Positions 38,583 to 46,658 of a stretch of 51,474 bases of DNA are shown here, one piece after another. Location of the stretch: positions 1 to 51,474 of the forward strand of contig JAZRPB010000001.1 of assembly GCA_045649025.1 (NCBI GenBank). Reading direction: 5' to 3'. Below the pieces are notes generated by a model. The model was not told the origin of the DNA, searched no databases, and saw only the letters and a program-made list of their open reading frames with translations. Within the stretch, counting starts at the first letter, position 1. Each line of letters starts with the position of its first letter. A program made the position numbers and the translations under genes. The stretch comes from Ornithomonoglobus_A sp045649025. Its GTDB lineage: Bacteria; Bacillota; Clostridia; UBA1381.

Positions 38583-38611
38583 ACAAAAAAAGAAAACGAA
38601 AAACCGTTTTC
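38583..38611 (-). terminator. Terminator of the pyr operon
   Basis: GAAAACG pairs with CGTTTTC around GTTTTT-type loop bases, followed by seven T on the minus strand, 30 bases after pyrD. Confidence 0.85.
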
Positions 38612-38639
38612 TCTTTTTAGTGTTGAATTGTGCGTAAGA

Positions 38640-39551
38640 TTAATTAAGCTCTAACGTTCCTATAATTGAATTTATATCGTCGATGTTATGCTTTTCCATA
38701 TATTCTAAAATTTCTTTTTTTACATCAAAAATCATATCGGGCTTGGTAAAAAGTCCTGTACCCAGAGCCACAAGCGACGCACCCGCTATCATAAACTCAA
38801 TAACATCGTTGCCACGCATAACACCGCCCATACCAATAAGCGGAATTTTTACTGCATTATACACCTGATGCACCATCCTTATTGCAACAGGCTTTATGGC
38901 AGGACCGCTTAATCCGCCTGTGTTGTTTGCCAAAATCGGCTTTCGGGTGTTGATGTCTATTTTCATACCCATAAGCGTATTAATTAAAGAAAGTCCGTCT
39001 GCACCGCCGTCCTCGGCAGCTTTTGCTATTTCGGTAATGTCTGTTACATTTGGCGAAAGCTTTACAATCAATGGCTTTGTGCAGTGCTTTTTAACTTCCT
39101 TTGTTAGTGTGTTTACCACGTTTTTGTCTGTTCCAAATGCAAGACCGCCATGCTTTACATTCGGACACGATATATTCATTTCAATTGCACTAACGTCTGT
39201 TTGCGACAGGATTTGTGCCATTTCGCAGTATTCCTCTATTGTGTTGCCCGACATATTTGCAATCACATTTGTATCGAAATTTGCAAGATAGGGCATTGTG
39301 TATTTTGAAAAGAACTCCACACCAGGATTTTGCAAGCCGACACTGTTTAAAATACCGCTTGCAGTTTCTGCAATACGCGGTGCTTTGTTGCCCTCACGGG
39401 GTTGACGGGTAAGTCCCTTTGCACCAAAGCCGCCATATTCTGAAAGCGGTGTGTATTCGTCAAATTCCAAGCCGAAGCCAAAGGTGCCCGAAGCGGTCAC
39501 AATCGGGTTTTTAAAATCAATTCCGCAATAGTTTACCTTTAAATTACGCAT
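38640..39551 (-). CDS. pyrD: Dihydroorotate dehydrogenase B, catalytic subunit
   Basis: PyrDB oxidises dihydroorotate using FMN and passes electrons through PyrK to NAD+. The 303 residues show NPIVTASGTFGFG, the active-site loop EMNISCPNVKHGG with catalytic Cys, KLSPNVTDITEIA, NTGGLSGPAIKPVA, and the FMN phosphate site PLIGMGGVM. Cys instead of Ser at the active site marks class 1. Its ATG overlaps the end of pyrK by eight bases, consistent with a PyrK-PyrD complex. Confidence 0.96.
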   Translation of the reverse strand: MRNLKVNYCGIDFKNPIVTASGTFGFGLEFDEYTPLSEYGGFGAKGLTRQPREGNKAPRIAETASGILNSVGLQNPGVEFFSKYTMPYLANFDTNVIANMSGNTIEEYCEMAQILSQTDVSAIEMNISCPNVKHGGLAFGTDKNVVNTLTKEVKKHCTKPLIVKLSPNVTDITEIAKAAEDGGADGLSLINTLMGMKIDINTRKPILANNTGGLSGPAIKPVAIRMVHQVYNAVKIPLIGMGGVMRGNDVIEFMIAGASLVALGTGLFTKPDMIFDVKKEILEYMEKHNIDDINSIIGTLELN

Positions 39552-40308
39552 TCAATGTCACCTCCGTAGAATAGAACACAGGGCCGTTTAGGCATACTCT
39601 TTGTTGCTTTTCGGTTCCGCTTTTTGTGGTTTCACAGGTGCACACAAGACACGCACCAATTCCGCAGCCCATTCTCTGCTCAAGTGATAGCTGACATAAT
39701 ATATTTCTACTTTCCGCTATTTTTTTAACGGCTTTAAGCATTGGCATAGGACCGCAGCAGTAGATTATATCACAGGGGTTAGCGTCCACATACTCCTCCA
39801 GCTTTTGTGCTATATAGCCATTGTAGCCATAGCTGCCGTCGTCGGTGCCTACTGTTACAGATTTTGAATTTTTCCTAAATTCCTCCTCCATAACAACACG
39901 GTCTTTGTTTCTAAATCCCAAAAATACGTCTGCCTTTTTTTCCTTTGCAAGCTTGTATAGAGGGAACACACCTATTCCGCCGCCGATTATAACGGCATTT
40001 TTGTATTCGTCCTTTACATCAAAGCCATGTCCTAAAGGACCTAAAACATTTATATATTCACCCACATTTTTCTTTGAAAGAGCCTCTGTACCCTCGCCCT
40101 TTACCTCAAAAATAAAACGGATTTCTTTGTTGTTGCTGTCGCATATGCTGATGGGACGTCTTAAAAAAGTGGCGTCGCCACATTCGATATGCAAAAATTG
40201 ACCACATTCTACCTCTTTTGCAATTTCTTCACATTCTATTGTGAAATCGAAAATGCCTTGGGTAATTTCTTCCTTTTTAATTAATTTACAGTCGTGGGTT
40301 TTTTTCAT
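39544..40308 (-). CDS. pyrK: Dihydroorotate dehydrogenase B, electron transfer subunit PyrK
   Basis: PyrK carries FAD and a [2Fe-2S] cluster and reduces NAD+. The FAD-binding motif RRPISIC and NAD-site motif GGGIGVFPLYKLA are present, and the cluster cysteines lie in RMGCGIGACLVCTCET plus the later RVC. The start MKKTHDCK, with AGAAAGGA upstream, gives 254 residues; the longer open frame starts within a repeat. It overlaps pyrD. Confidence 0.96.
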   Translation of the reverse strand: MKKTHDCKLIKKEEITQGIFDFTIECEEIAKEVECGQFLHIECGDATFLRRPISICDSNNKEIRFIFEVKGEGTEALSKKNVGEYINVLGPLGHGFDVKDEYKNAVIIGGGIGVFPLYKLAKEKKADVFLGFRNKDRVVMEEEFRKNSKSVTVGTDDGSYGYNGYIAQKLEEYVDANPCDIIYCCGPMPMLKAVKKIAESRNILCQLSLEQRMGCGIGACLVCTCETTKSGTEKQQRVCLNGPVFYSTEVTLNA

Positions 40309-40329
40309 TTTAATGTTCCTTTCTGTTTT

Positions 40330-40359
40330 GCGGGAGGGCACAGAGACCCTCCCCTACGG
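40330..40359. repeat. GTAGGG-family hairpin repeat in the pyrF-pyrK gap
   Basis: GGGAGGGCACAGAGACCCTCCC is palindromic and ends CCTACGG, close to the copy at 29999. Confidence 0.7.
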
Positions 40360-40386
40360 TGGTTGTTTGAACACAAACGGGGTGGT

Positions 40387-40457
40387 CTGTAACAATTTCG
40401 TGTTGCGAGTTTCAAATTCGTTAGAATTTGTCTGTTTGAGCAACACAAATTTTACAG
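40387..40457. repeat. Nested hairpin element with the GCGAGTT/CTGTTTGAGC internal loop
   Basis: The outer stem joins CTGTAA and GTGTTGC with GCAACAC and TTACAG, and the inner stem joins CAAATTC with GAATTTG. Between them lie TTGCGAGTT (40403-40411) and CTGTTTGAGCAA (40432-40443), identical in the core to the element at 32123-32196 although all stems differ. Confidence 0.65.
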
Positions 40458-40501
40458 ATTACCTTGTTTGTGTGTTTGTTTTTACAATTCCCCGACATTA
40501 T

Positions 40502-40605
40502 GGGACGTCGAGGACGCCGTCCCCTACAATGCGATACAAGTGACACTCATAGGGGAGGGGCTTGCTCCTCCCGAAAATTGCGGAATGCATAAATGCATTC
40601 CCTAC
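40502..40605. repeat. Three GTAGGG-family hairpin repeats in tandem
   Basis: The copies are at 40502-40527 (identical to 30064-30089), 40551-40573 (AGGGGAGGGG with CTCCTCCCG) and 40580-40605 (GGAATGCA and TGCATTCC around TAAA). Together with the two elements before them they make up the 308-bp gap between pyrF and pyrK; no gene is present. Confidence 0.75.
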
Positions 40606-40616
40606 GGTGTGGGTTT

Positions 40617-41534
40617 TTATTTTATTATAGAAACAAGCTCTTCCCGCATCCTAATTGCCTCTGCCCTTGCCGCCTCGGCAAACTGTTCTTCTTTGTAATC
40701 GCCCTTTTTATAGGCACACATAATGCCTCGTGAAGAGTTTACGATTGCACCTAATCCATCGCTGTTAAAGCTCTTGGCAACATCCTTGGCTTTTCCGCCC
40801 TGTGCACCATAGCCTGGCACAAGGAAATATGATTTTGGCATTAGCTTTCTTAATACCTCTGCTTGCTCGGGGTAGGTTGCACCAACAACCGCACCCACCG
40901 CTCCGTAGCCGCTTTCACCGATTGTGTCTTCATTCCATTTATTCACACATTCGGCAACTCTTTCATAGAAATGCTTATCGCCGTTCATTAAGTCTTGTAA
41001 TTCACCCGATGACGGATTAGAGGTTTTAACAAGTGCAAATATTGATTTATCGTACTTTTTACAATCATCAACAAACGGTGCAATGCCGTCTGTGCCAAGG
41101 TATGGGTTTACTGTTACACAGTCAACATCACAGGGCGAAAATTCCTCGCCATCTATGTTTACTTTGCCCAGATATGCACTTGAATATGCCTGTGCGGTTG
41201 AGCCTATGTCGTTTCTTTTAACATCTAAAATGATATATAGTCCTTTATCTTTTGCATATTGGATTGTTTTATGCAAAACCGCCTCGCCCTCAAGACCATA
41301 CATTTCGTAGAATGCACTTTGCGGCTTAACGGCAGGTACAACGTCATAAAGTGCGTCGATAAGAGCCTTATTAAATTCCCATATTGCCTCGCACGCACCC
41401 TTCAGGGTTTTTCCGTATTCCTTGTATGCCTTTTCTCTTATATATTGAGGAACATAGTCAACAACAGGGTCTAAACCTGCAACCGACGGATTGTTCTTTT
41501 CTTTTATTTTCTTTACCAATAAATCTACCGACAT
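40617..41534 (-). CDS. pyrF: Orotidine 5'-phosphate decarboxylase, type 2
   Basis: PyrF decarboxylates OMP to UMP. The 305 residues fit the longer type 2 class. The catalytic Asp-Lys network is seen in ILDVKRNDIGSTAQAYS, with AGLDPVVDYVP at the start and SYFLVPGYGAQGGKA near the phosphate site. It overlaps the pyrC stop codon by the TAATG arrangement, so it is translationally coupled to pyrC. Confidence 0.95.
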   Translation of the reverse strand: MSVDLLVKKIKEKNNPSVAGLDPVVDYVPQYIREKAYKEYGKTLKGACEAIWEFNKALIDALYDVVPAVKPQSAFYEMYGLEGEAVLHKTIQYAKDKGLYIILDVKRNDIGSTAQAYSSAYLGKVNIDGEEFSPCDVDCVTVNPYLGTDGIAPFVDDCKKYDKSIFALVKTSNPSSGELQDLMNGDKHFYERVAECVNKWNEDTIGESGYGAVGAVVGATYPEQAEVLRKLMPKSYFLVPGYGAQGGKAKDVAKSFNSDGLGAIVNSSRGIMCAYKKGDYKEEQFAEAARAEAIRMREELVSIIK

Positions 41535-42832
41535 TATATTAATACCCCCTGATTAACAACTATTTTTCCGCCAACAAATACATATTGCGGCTTTCCGTAC
41601 AGCTCAAAGCCATCAAATGGTGAGTTTTTGCTTTTTGAGTTGAGCTTTGTAATATCCACTGTCCATTTTTCTTTGGGGTTAAAGATTGTTATATCTGCAA
41701 TCTTACCCTCGCCAAGTGTACCCTTTGCAATGCCCAATATCTTCGACGGATTACACGACATCTTTTCAATAAGCTCGCTCATTGTTAAAACACCCTCGTT
41801 AACAAGGCATTTTATGGCAAGTCCAAGCGAGGTTTCAAGCCCTACAATGCCGTTTAGTGCCGCTGCAAATTCGCACATCTTTTCGTCGGGGTGGTGCGGT
41901 GCGTGGTCTGTTACAATACAATCTATTGTGCCGTCCTTTAAGCCGTTCTTTATGGCATCCACGTCCTCTTGTGTACGCAACGGCGGATTCATTTTTGCAA
42001 GTGTGTTAAAGCCGTCGCAAGCCTCCTCCGTAAGCGAGAAATAATGCGGACACGTTTCGCACGTTACCTTTACGCCTCTTGCCTTTGCCTGACGCACCAA
42101 TTCCACGCCGCCCTTTGTGGACACGTGTGCAATATGCACGCTCATACCAAGCTCCTCGGCAATTAAGATGTCTCTTGCAATCTGCACGTCCTCGGCTGTG
42201 TTTGGTATTCCCTTTAAGCCAAGTCTTGTTGCTATAAAGCCATCATTCATTACGCCCTCGTCGGCAAGCGATTGGTCCTCGCAGTGAGAAATAACCTTTA
42301 TATCAAACATATCGGCATATTGTATTGCTCTTCTCATAAGCGAGCTGCTGTATACGGGCTTTCCGTCGTCGGATATTGCAACTGCTCCTGCATACTTCAT
42401 TTCGCCTATTTCGGCAAGCTCTTTACCCTCTAAATTCTTGGATACTGCTCCAATGGGGTATACGTTTGCATAGCCAACCTCTTTTGCTCTTTGCTGAATA
42501 AATCTTATAACTGCCTGATTATCGGTAACAGGCTTTGTGTTTGGCATACACGCAACCGAGGTTACACCGCCCATAACGGCAGCTCTTGTGCCTGTTTCAA
42601 TATCCTCTTTATATTCCTGTCCCGGTTCACGAAGATGCACGTGCATATCAACAAGACCAGGTGCTACCACCATATCGGTTGCATCAATTATTTGTAAATC
42701 AAGACCTTCAAGCTCTGCGGCTATGTCTTTGCCGACATCTTCAATTTTGCCATCATTAATATATATATCCAAAACATCGTCAATGTTGTTTGCAGGGTCG
42801 ATAATATGTCCGTTTTTTATTAAAATTTTCAT
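41534..42832 (-). CDS. pyrC: Dihydroorotase
   Basis: PyrC closes carbamoyl-aspartate to dihydroorotate. The 432 residues show the zinc-site motif VDMHVHLREPGQEYKEDIETG (D-x-H-x-H) and the later CMPNTKPVTDN, HCEDQSLADEG, HIAHVSTKGGVE and IVTDHAPHHPDEK. The start MKILIKNGHIIDP is set by GAAAGGA upstream, trimming 11 codons. It is of the class I type usual in Firmicutes. Confidence 0.96.
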   Translation of the reverse strand: MKILIKNGHIIDPANNIDDVLDIYINDGKIEDVGKDIAAELEGLDLQIIDATDMVVAPGLVDMHVHLREPGQEYKEDIETGTRAAVMGGVTSVACMPNTKPVTDNQAVIRFIQQRAKEVGYANVYPIGAVSKNLEGKELAEIGEMKYAGAVAISDDGKPVYSSSLMRRAIQYADMFDIKVISHCEDQSLADEGVMNDGFIATRLGLKGIPNTAEDVQIARDILIAEELGMSVHIAHVSTKGGVELVRQAKARGVKVTCETCPHYFSLTEEACDGFNTLAKMNPPLRTQEDVDAIKNGLKDGTIDCIVTDHAPHHPDEKMCEFAAALNGIVGLETSLGLAIKCLVNEGVLTMSELIEKMSCNPSKILGIAKGTLGEGKIADITIFNPKEKWTVDITKLNSKSKNSPFDGFELYGKPQYVFVGGKIVVNQGVLI

Positions 42833-42885
42833 TTTAAATTTCCTTTCGTTTGATTTTGTGAGCAATTATTTCTTTTTTGTACGGT

Positions 42886-42971
42886 TGAAAGAATTTTTCG
42901 TAGATTGCGTGTTTCTCGTGACTACCGCGTATTTTTATACGCAAAGGAACGAAAACGCACAAGATACGGAA
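42886..42971. repeat. GCGTAG-type repeat in the pyrB-pyrC gap
   Basis: Contains TCGTAGATTGCGTGTTTCTC, then CTACCGCGTATTTTTATACGC and a GCACAAGATAC tail also found after the copy at 36957. The internal palindrome GCGTAT...ATACGC is complete. Confidence 0.7.
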
Positions 42972-42973
42972 AA

Positions 42974-43909
42974 TTACTCAACCGCAGGGAAAAAGCCGTT
43001 GTTGTTCGCTAACAAGCTCATAACCGCCATTCTTATTGCAACGCCATTGGTAACCTGTTCGTTTATAACGCTTTGGTCGCCATCCACAACGGCTGATGAA
43101 AGCTCAACACCTCGGTTTACGGGGCCTGGATGCATAACAAGCACATCGGGCTTTGCAAGCTTTAGTCTTTTATCGTCTACACCGAAGAAGCGGTGATATT
43201 CTCTCACACTTGGGAAAAGTCCCTTTTTCTGTCGTTCAAGCTGTATTCTTAAGCCCATAACAACGTCTGCGTCTACTATTGCCTCGTGCACTGTTCTAAA
43301 TACCTTAACGCCCATCTTCTCCAAATCCTTTGGAATTAGCGTTGACGGACCGCCCACTGTTACCTCTGCACCAAGCTTTAAAAGTCCGTATATGTTACTT
43401 CTAACCACTCGGCTATGGTATAAATCTCCCACAATTGCAACCTTTAAGCCTTGTATTGTGCCTTTCTTTTCGAGCATTGTGAATAAATCGAGCAGTGCCT
43501 GTGTGGGATGCTCGTGCATACCGTCACCTGCGTTTATTATGTGTGCACTCACCATTGGTGCAATTAAGTGCGGTGCACCGCTCATACTATGACGCATAAC
43601 TATTATATCCGCCGCCATTGCGTTTAGGTTTCGTACTGTATCCTCAAGGGTTTCGCCTTTTTCTACCGAAGAGCCGCCCGCCGTTATATTTGCCGCGTTT
43701 GCACCAAGGTATTTTGATGCCAATTCAAACGACATTCTCGTTCTTGTGCTGTTTTCATAAAACAGATTTATAACTGTTTTTCCTTGCAGGTGGGGTGCTT
43801 TTTTTACAGGGCTTTGTATTATTTCCTTCATTTCCTTTGCCGTGTTTAAAATATTCATTATTTCCTGCGCACTTAAATCTCTTAAGCCGAGCAAATCTTG
43901 CTTTTTCAT
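42974..43909 (-). CDS. pyrB: Aspartate carbamoyltransferase, catalytic chain
   Basis: PyrB condenses carbamoyl phosphate with aspartate. The 311 residues show the carbamoyl-phosphate motif YENSTRTRMSFE, the GGSSVEKGE(T) loop, HPTQALLDLFT, and the aspartate-domain end VMHPGPVNRGVELS. No regulatory chain gene (pyrI) follows, as usual in Firmicutes. It is the promoter-proximal gene of the pyr operon; GGGAGG precedes the ATG. Confidence 0.97.
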   Translation of the reverse strand: MKKQDLLGLRDLSAQEIMNILNTAKEMKEIIQSPVKKAPHLQGKTVINLFYENSTRTRMSFELASKYLGANAANITAGGSSVEKGETLEDTVRNLNAMAADIIVMRHSMSGAPHLIAPMVSAHIINAGDGMHEHPTQALLDLFTMLEKKGTIQGLKVAIVGDLYHSRVVRSNIYGLLKLGAEVTVGGPSTLIPKDLEKMGVKVFRTVHEAIVDADVVMGLRIQLERQKKGLFPSVREYHRFFGVDDKRLKLAKPDVLVMHPGPVNRGVELSSAVVDGDQSVINEQVTNGVAIRMAVMSLLANNNGFFPAVE

Positions 43910-43958
43910 TCGGTAGCCTCCCTTTTGTTTTTTGTTAAAATAGTTTCTTATCTTATAT

Positions 43959-43987
43959 ATTATATAATAATTTCCTTAATTTGTCTA
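43959..43987 (-). promoter_or_regulatory. Promoter of the pyr operon
   Basis: TAGACA and TATAAT with a 17-base spacer on the minus strand. The leader is only about 45 bases and contains no PyrR-binding anti-antiterminator or terminator hairpin. Confidence 0.7.
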
Positions 43988-44025
43988 TATAAAATATACA
44001 TAATTTTTAATTTTTTTAAATTACA

Positions 44026-44047
44026 GGGGACGTTCACGAACGTCCCG
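44026..44047. repeat. GTAGGG-family hairpin repeat, short
   Basis: GGGGACGTTC and GAACGTCCCG form a nearly perfect hairpin between the divergent pyrB and macA-like promoters. The rest of 43988-44160 is AT-rich and holds only promoter sequence. Confidence 0.6.
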
Positions 44048-44175
44048 TTTGTTTTGTTGTAAATGTTATTTAACCTAAATTTAATCTCGAATTAATATAA
44101 TATTCATAATTTTATATTATAATATATAATAGGTATTTATCCTCAAATTACCAGAACATCGAAAGGAATAAGAGT

Positions 44176-45906
44176 ATGAGCGAAAAAACCCTTACAAAGC
44201 CCACCCAGGAAAAAAGCATAAAAAAACCAAAGAAAAGGACACCTCTTTCTAAAAAGAGGAAAATTACCATTGGAATAATTATACTTGTTTCTCTTGTGTT
44301 GCTTTTTGCTTTGATTGGTCAAAAAAAGGACAAACAAAAAACAAATATTGCCTCTGAAGATGCAATTGTGGGCAGACAAAATATTACCTCGTCTATCACA
44401 GGCTCTGCAGTGGTTATGCCAAAGGAGCAATATTCCATCACAGCACTTGTTTCGGGTGATGTGTTAGAGGCAAGCTTTGAACAAGGTGATGTTGTTAAAG
44501 AAGGCGACGTGCTTTACAAAATAGACGCCTCCGACGCTCAAAACTCCATTGAAAATGCAGATATTTCGCATAGGCGTTCTCAAATGGACTACAACAGAGC
44601 ACTTGAAAATTACAATGACCTCACCGTTAAATCCGACATTTCGGGTGTGGTAAAAGCTATGCACGTTAAATGTGGCGATGCGGTGAACACAGGCTCAAAA
44701 ATTGCAGATATATACGATGATTCATATCTTATTTTAACCACCACCTTCAATGACGCTGATGCACAGTACATACACACAGGCGACAGTGCCACTGTAAGAA
44801 TTTCATCAAACGGCGAGGAAATTTGGGGCACGGTAACATATGTGAACGCGGCAGGCTATGCCGCAGAGGGTAATACTTTAGTAAGAACTGTTAAAATAAA
44901 GGTTAAAAACCCCTCAACTCTAACCAACACCGAAACGGCAACGGCAACAGTTGGTGATTTTGCGTGTGCCTCGGTGGGTACGTTTGAATACCTGTCCGAA
45001 AAAACAATAACTGCACAGGTGGGCGGTGAAATTGATGCTCTCTATGCTTATGAGGGTACTCGTGTTACAAACGGCTCAAATTTGGTGCATATAAAGAGCG
45101 ACACTGTGTCTGATGCTCTAAAATCCTCACAGCTTTCTCTGCAGTCCTCACAGCTTTCACGTGAGAATGCACAAAAGAAGCTTGAAGACTACACCATAAC
45201 TGCACCCATTTCAGGAACGGTTGTAACAAAAAATGTAAAAGCAGGCGATAAATTAGATAGCAAAAATATGTCTGCCGAAATGGCAGTTATATACGATATG
45301 TCAAGTCTGGAATGTGAGTTATCGGTAGACGAATTAGATATTAAAAATGTGAAAACAAACCAAAGCGTTGTTATAAAGTGCGATGCAGTTGAGGGTAAAA
45401 GCTACAACGGTATTGTTACCAATGTGTCGGTTAACGGCACAACCACAAACGGAGTTACCACATATCCCGTAACAATAGAAATTACCGATTTTGATAATTC
45501 TCTTCTTCCTGGTATGAACATAGATGCCGAAATTATAACCTCAACTGCAACAAACGTGCTTGCCGTACCCGTGGGTGCAATAAACCGTGGCAATATTGTG
45601 TTTGTTAAAGGCGAAAAGGAGGACGAAAAGGACTTTGCCCCCGAAGGTTACAGGAGCGTTAGAGTTGAAACAGGCGTGTATAACAACGAATTTATAGAAA
45701 TAACCTCGGGACTAAACGAGGGCGACACCGTTTATGTTCCGCAAATACAGGCATCTACTCTTGCAGATACTATGCAGAAGTTTGGAGCAATGCAAGGCCA
45801 AGGTATGCAAGGCGGTATGCCAAGTGGTGCACGTGGTGGCGGTATGCAAGGCGGTATGCCAAGCGGTGCACGTGGCGGAGGTATGCAAGGCGGAGGTATG
45901 CGATGA
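44176..45906 (+). CDS. MacA/HlyD-type periplasmic adaptor-like subunit of an ABC exporter
   Basis: A 576-residue protein with a lysine-rich N-terminus, one membrane anchor (ITIGIIILVSLVLLFALIG), and two biotinyl-lipoyl-like halves (SGDVLEASFEQGDVVKEGDVLYKID and GGEIDALYAYEGTRVTNGSNL). A coiled hairpin and beta-barrel domains (ISGTVVTKNVKAGDKL, LLPGMNIDAEI) follow. It presumably links to the two following ABC genes. The C-terminal tail is Gly/Met-rich and repeats MQGGMPSGARGGG twice. AAAGGA is eight bases before the ATG. In a Gram-positive-type cell the adaptor would sit on the outer face of the membrane. Confidence 0.9.
   Translation: MSEKTLTKPTQEKSIKKPKKRTPLSKKRKITIGIIILVSLVLLFALIGQKKDKQKTNIASEDAIVGRQNITSSITGSAVVMPKEQYSITALVSGDVLEASFEQGDVVKEGDVLYKIDASDAQNSIENADISHRRSQMDYNRALENYNDLTVKSDISGVVKAMHVKCGDAVNTGSKIADIYDDSYLILTTTFNDADAQYIHTGDSATVRISSNGEEIWGTVTYVNAAGYAAEGNTLVRTVKIKVKNPSTLTNTETATATVGDFACASVGTFEYLSEKTITAQVGGEIDALYAYEGTRVTNGSNLVHIKSDTVSDALKSSQLSLQSSQLSRENAQKKLEDYTITAPISGTVVTKNVKAGDKLDSKNMSAEMAVIYDMSSLECELSVDELDIKNVKTNQSVVIKCDAVEGKSYNGIVTNVSVNGTTTNGVTTYPVTIEITDFDNSLLPGMNIDAEIITSTATNVLAVPVGAINRGNIVFVKGEKEDEKDFAPEGYRSVRVETGVYNNEFIEITSGLNEGDTVYVPQIQASTLADTMQKFGAMQGQGMQGGMPSGARGGGMQGGMPSGARGGGMQGGGMR
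45807..45902 (+). repeat. In-gene tandem repeat, 39-bp unit
   Basis: Two and a partial third copy of a 39-base unit encode the MQGGMPSGARGGG tail of the adaptor; the units differ at two third-codon positions. Copy-number changes here would alter the tail length in frame. Confidence 0.75.
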
Positions 45907-46658
45907 TGAACACCTTGACTCCGTTGGTTGAATTTTGTGATATTTATAAAATATATAAAATGGGCGATAGTGAAGTACGTGCATTAGACGGTGTTTCGTT
46001 TTCTATATACGAAAATGAATTTGTTGCAATAATTGGTCAGTCGGGCAGCGGAAAATCCACGTGTATGAATATTATAGGCTGTCTTGACGTTCCAAGCGAG
46101 GGCACATATCTTTTAAAGGGCGAGGACGTTAGTAACCTCACCGACGATGAGCAGGCAGATATACGAAACAAAACACTTGGCTTTATTTTTCAGCAGTATA
46201 ACCTGTTACCTCGGCTTAATATTTTAGATAATGTAAAGCTTCCGCTTTTATATAAGGGCTTAAAAGAGCACGAGCAAAACGAACGTGCCATGGAGGCACT
46301 AAAGCGTGTGGGAATAGACGATAAAGCACATCACAAGCCCTCACAGCTTTCGGGCGGTCAACAGCAAAGAGCATCTATTGCAAGGGCTTTAGCAGGCTCT
46401 CCCTCGGTAATTTTAGCCGACGAGCCAACAGGTGCACTCGATTCAAGAACAAGTAAAGAGGTTATAGATTTTCTTGTTGAATTAAACAAACAGGGTAACA
46501 CCATTATTTTAATTACTCACGATAACTCCATTGCAGCACGTGCAAAAAGAGTTATACGTATACAAGACGGAAAAATAATTTATGACGGTGATGCCTCGGG
46601 CGACGAAATAATAAAATCTACCATTCTCGCAACTAAAAAGGAGGATGGTGCACAATGA
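45903..46658 (+). CDS. MacB-type ABC exporter ATPase
   Basis: A 251-residue ATPase of the LolD/MacB class: Walker A IIGQSGSGKST, Q-loop FIFQQYNLLP, signature LSGGQQQRASIARAL, Walker B VILADEPTGALD, and H-loop ILITHD. Its ATG overlaps the adaptor stop by four bases. It energises the following permease, probably exporting peptides, lipids or antibiotics; the substrate is unknown. Confidence 0.95.
   Translation: MMNTLTPLVEFCDIYKIYKMGDSEVRALDGVSFSIYENEFVAIIGQSGSGKSTCMNIIGCLDVPSEGTYLLKGEDVSNLTDDEQADIRNKTLGFIFQQYNLLPRLNILDNVKLPLLYKGLKEHEQNERAMEALKRVGIDDKAHHKPSQLSGGQQQRASIARALAGSPSVILADEPTGALDSRTSKEVIDFLVELNKQGNTIILITHDNSIAARAKRVIRIQDGKIIYDGDASGDEIIKSTILATKKEDGAQ

Noticed and set aside
43910..43987. 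PyrR-binding attenuator upstream of pyrB
   Set aside because: The leader is about 45 bases long with no terminator or antiterminator pairings.
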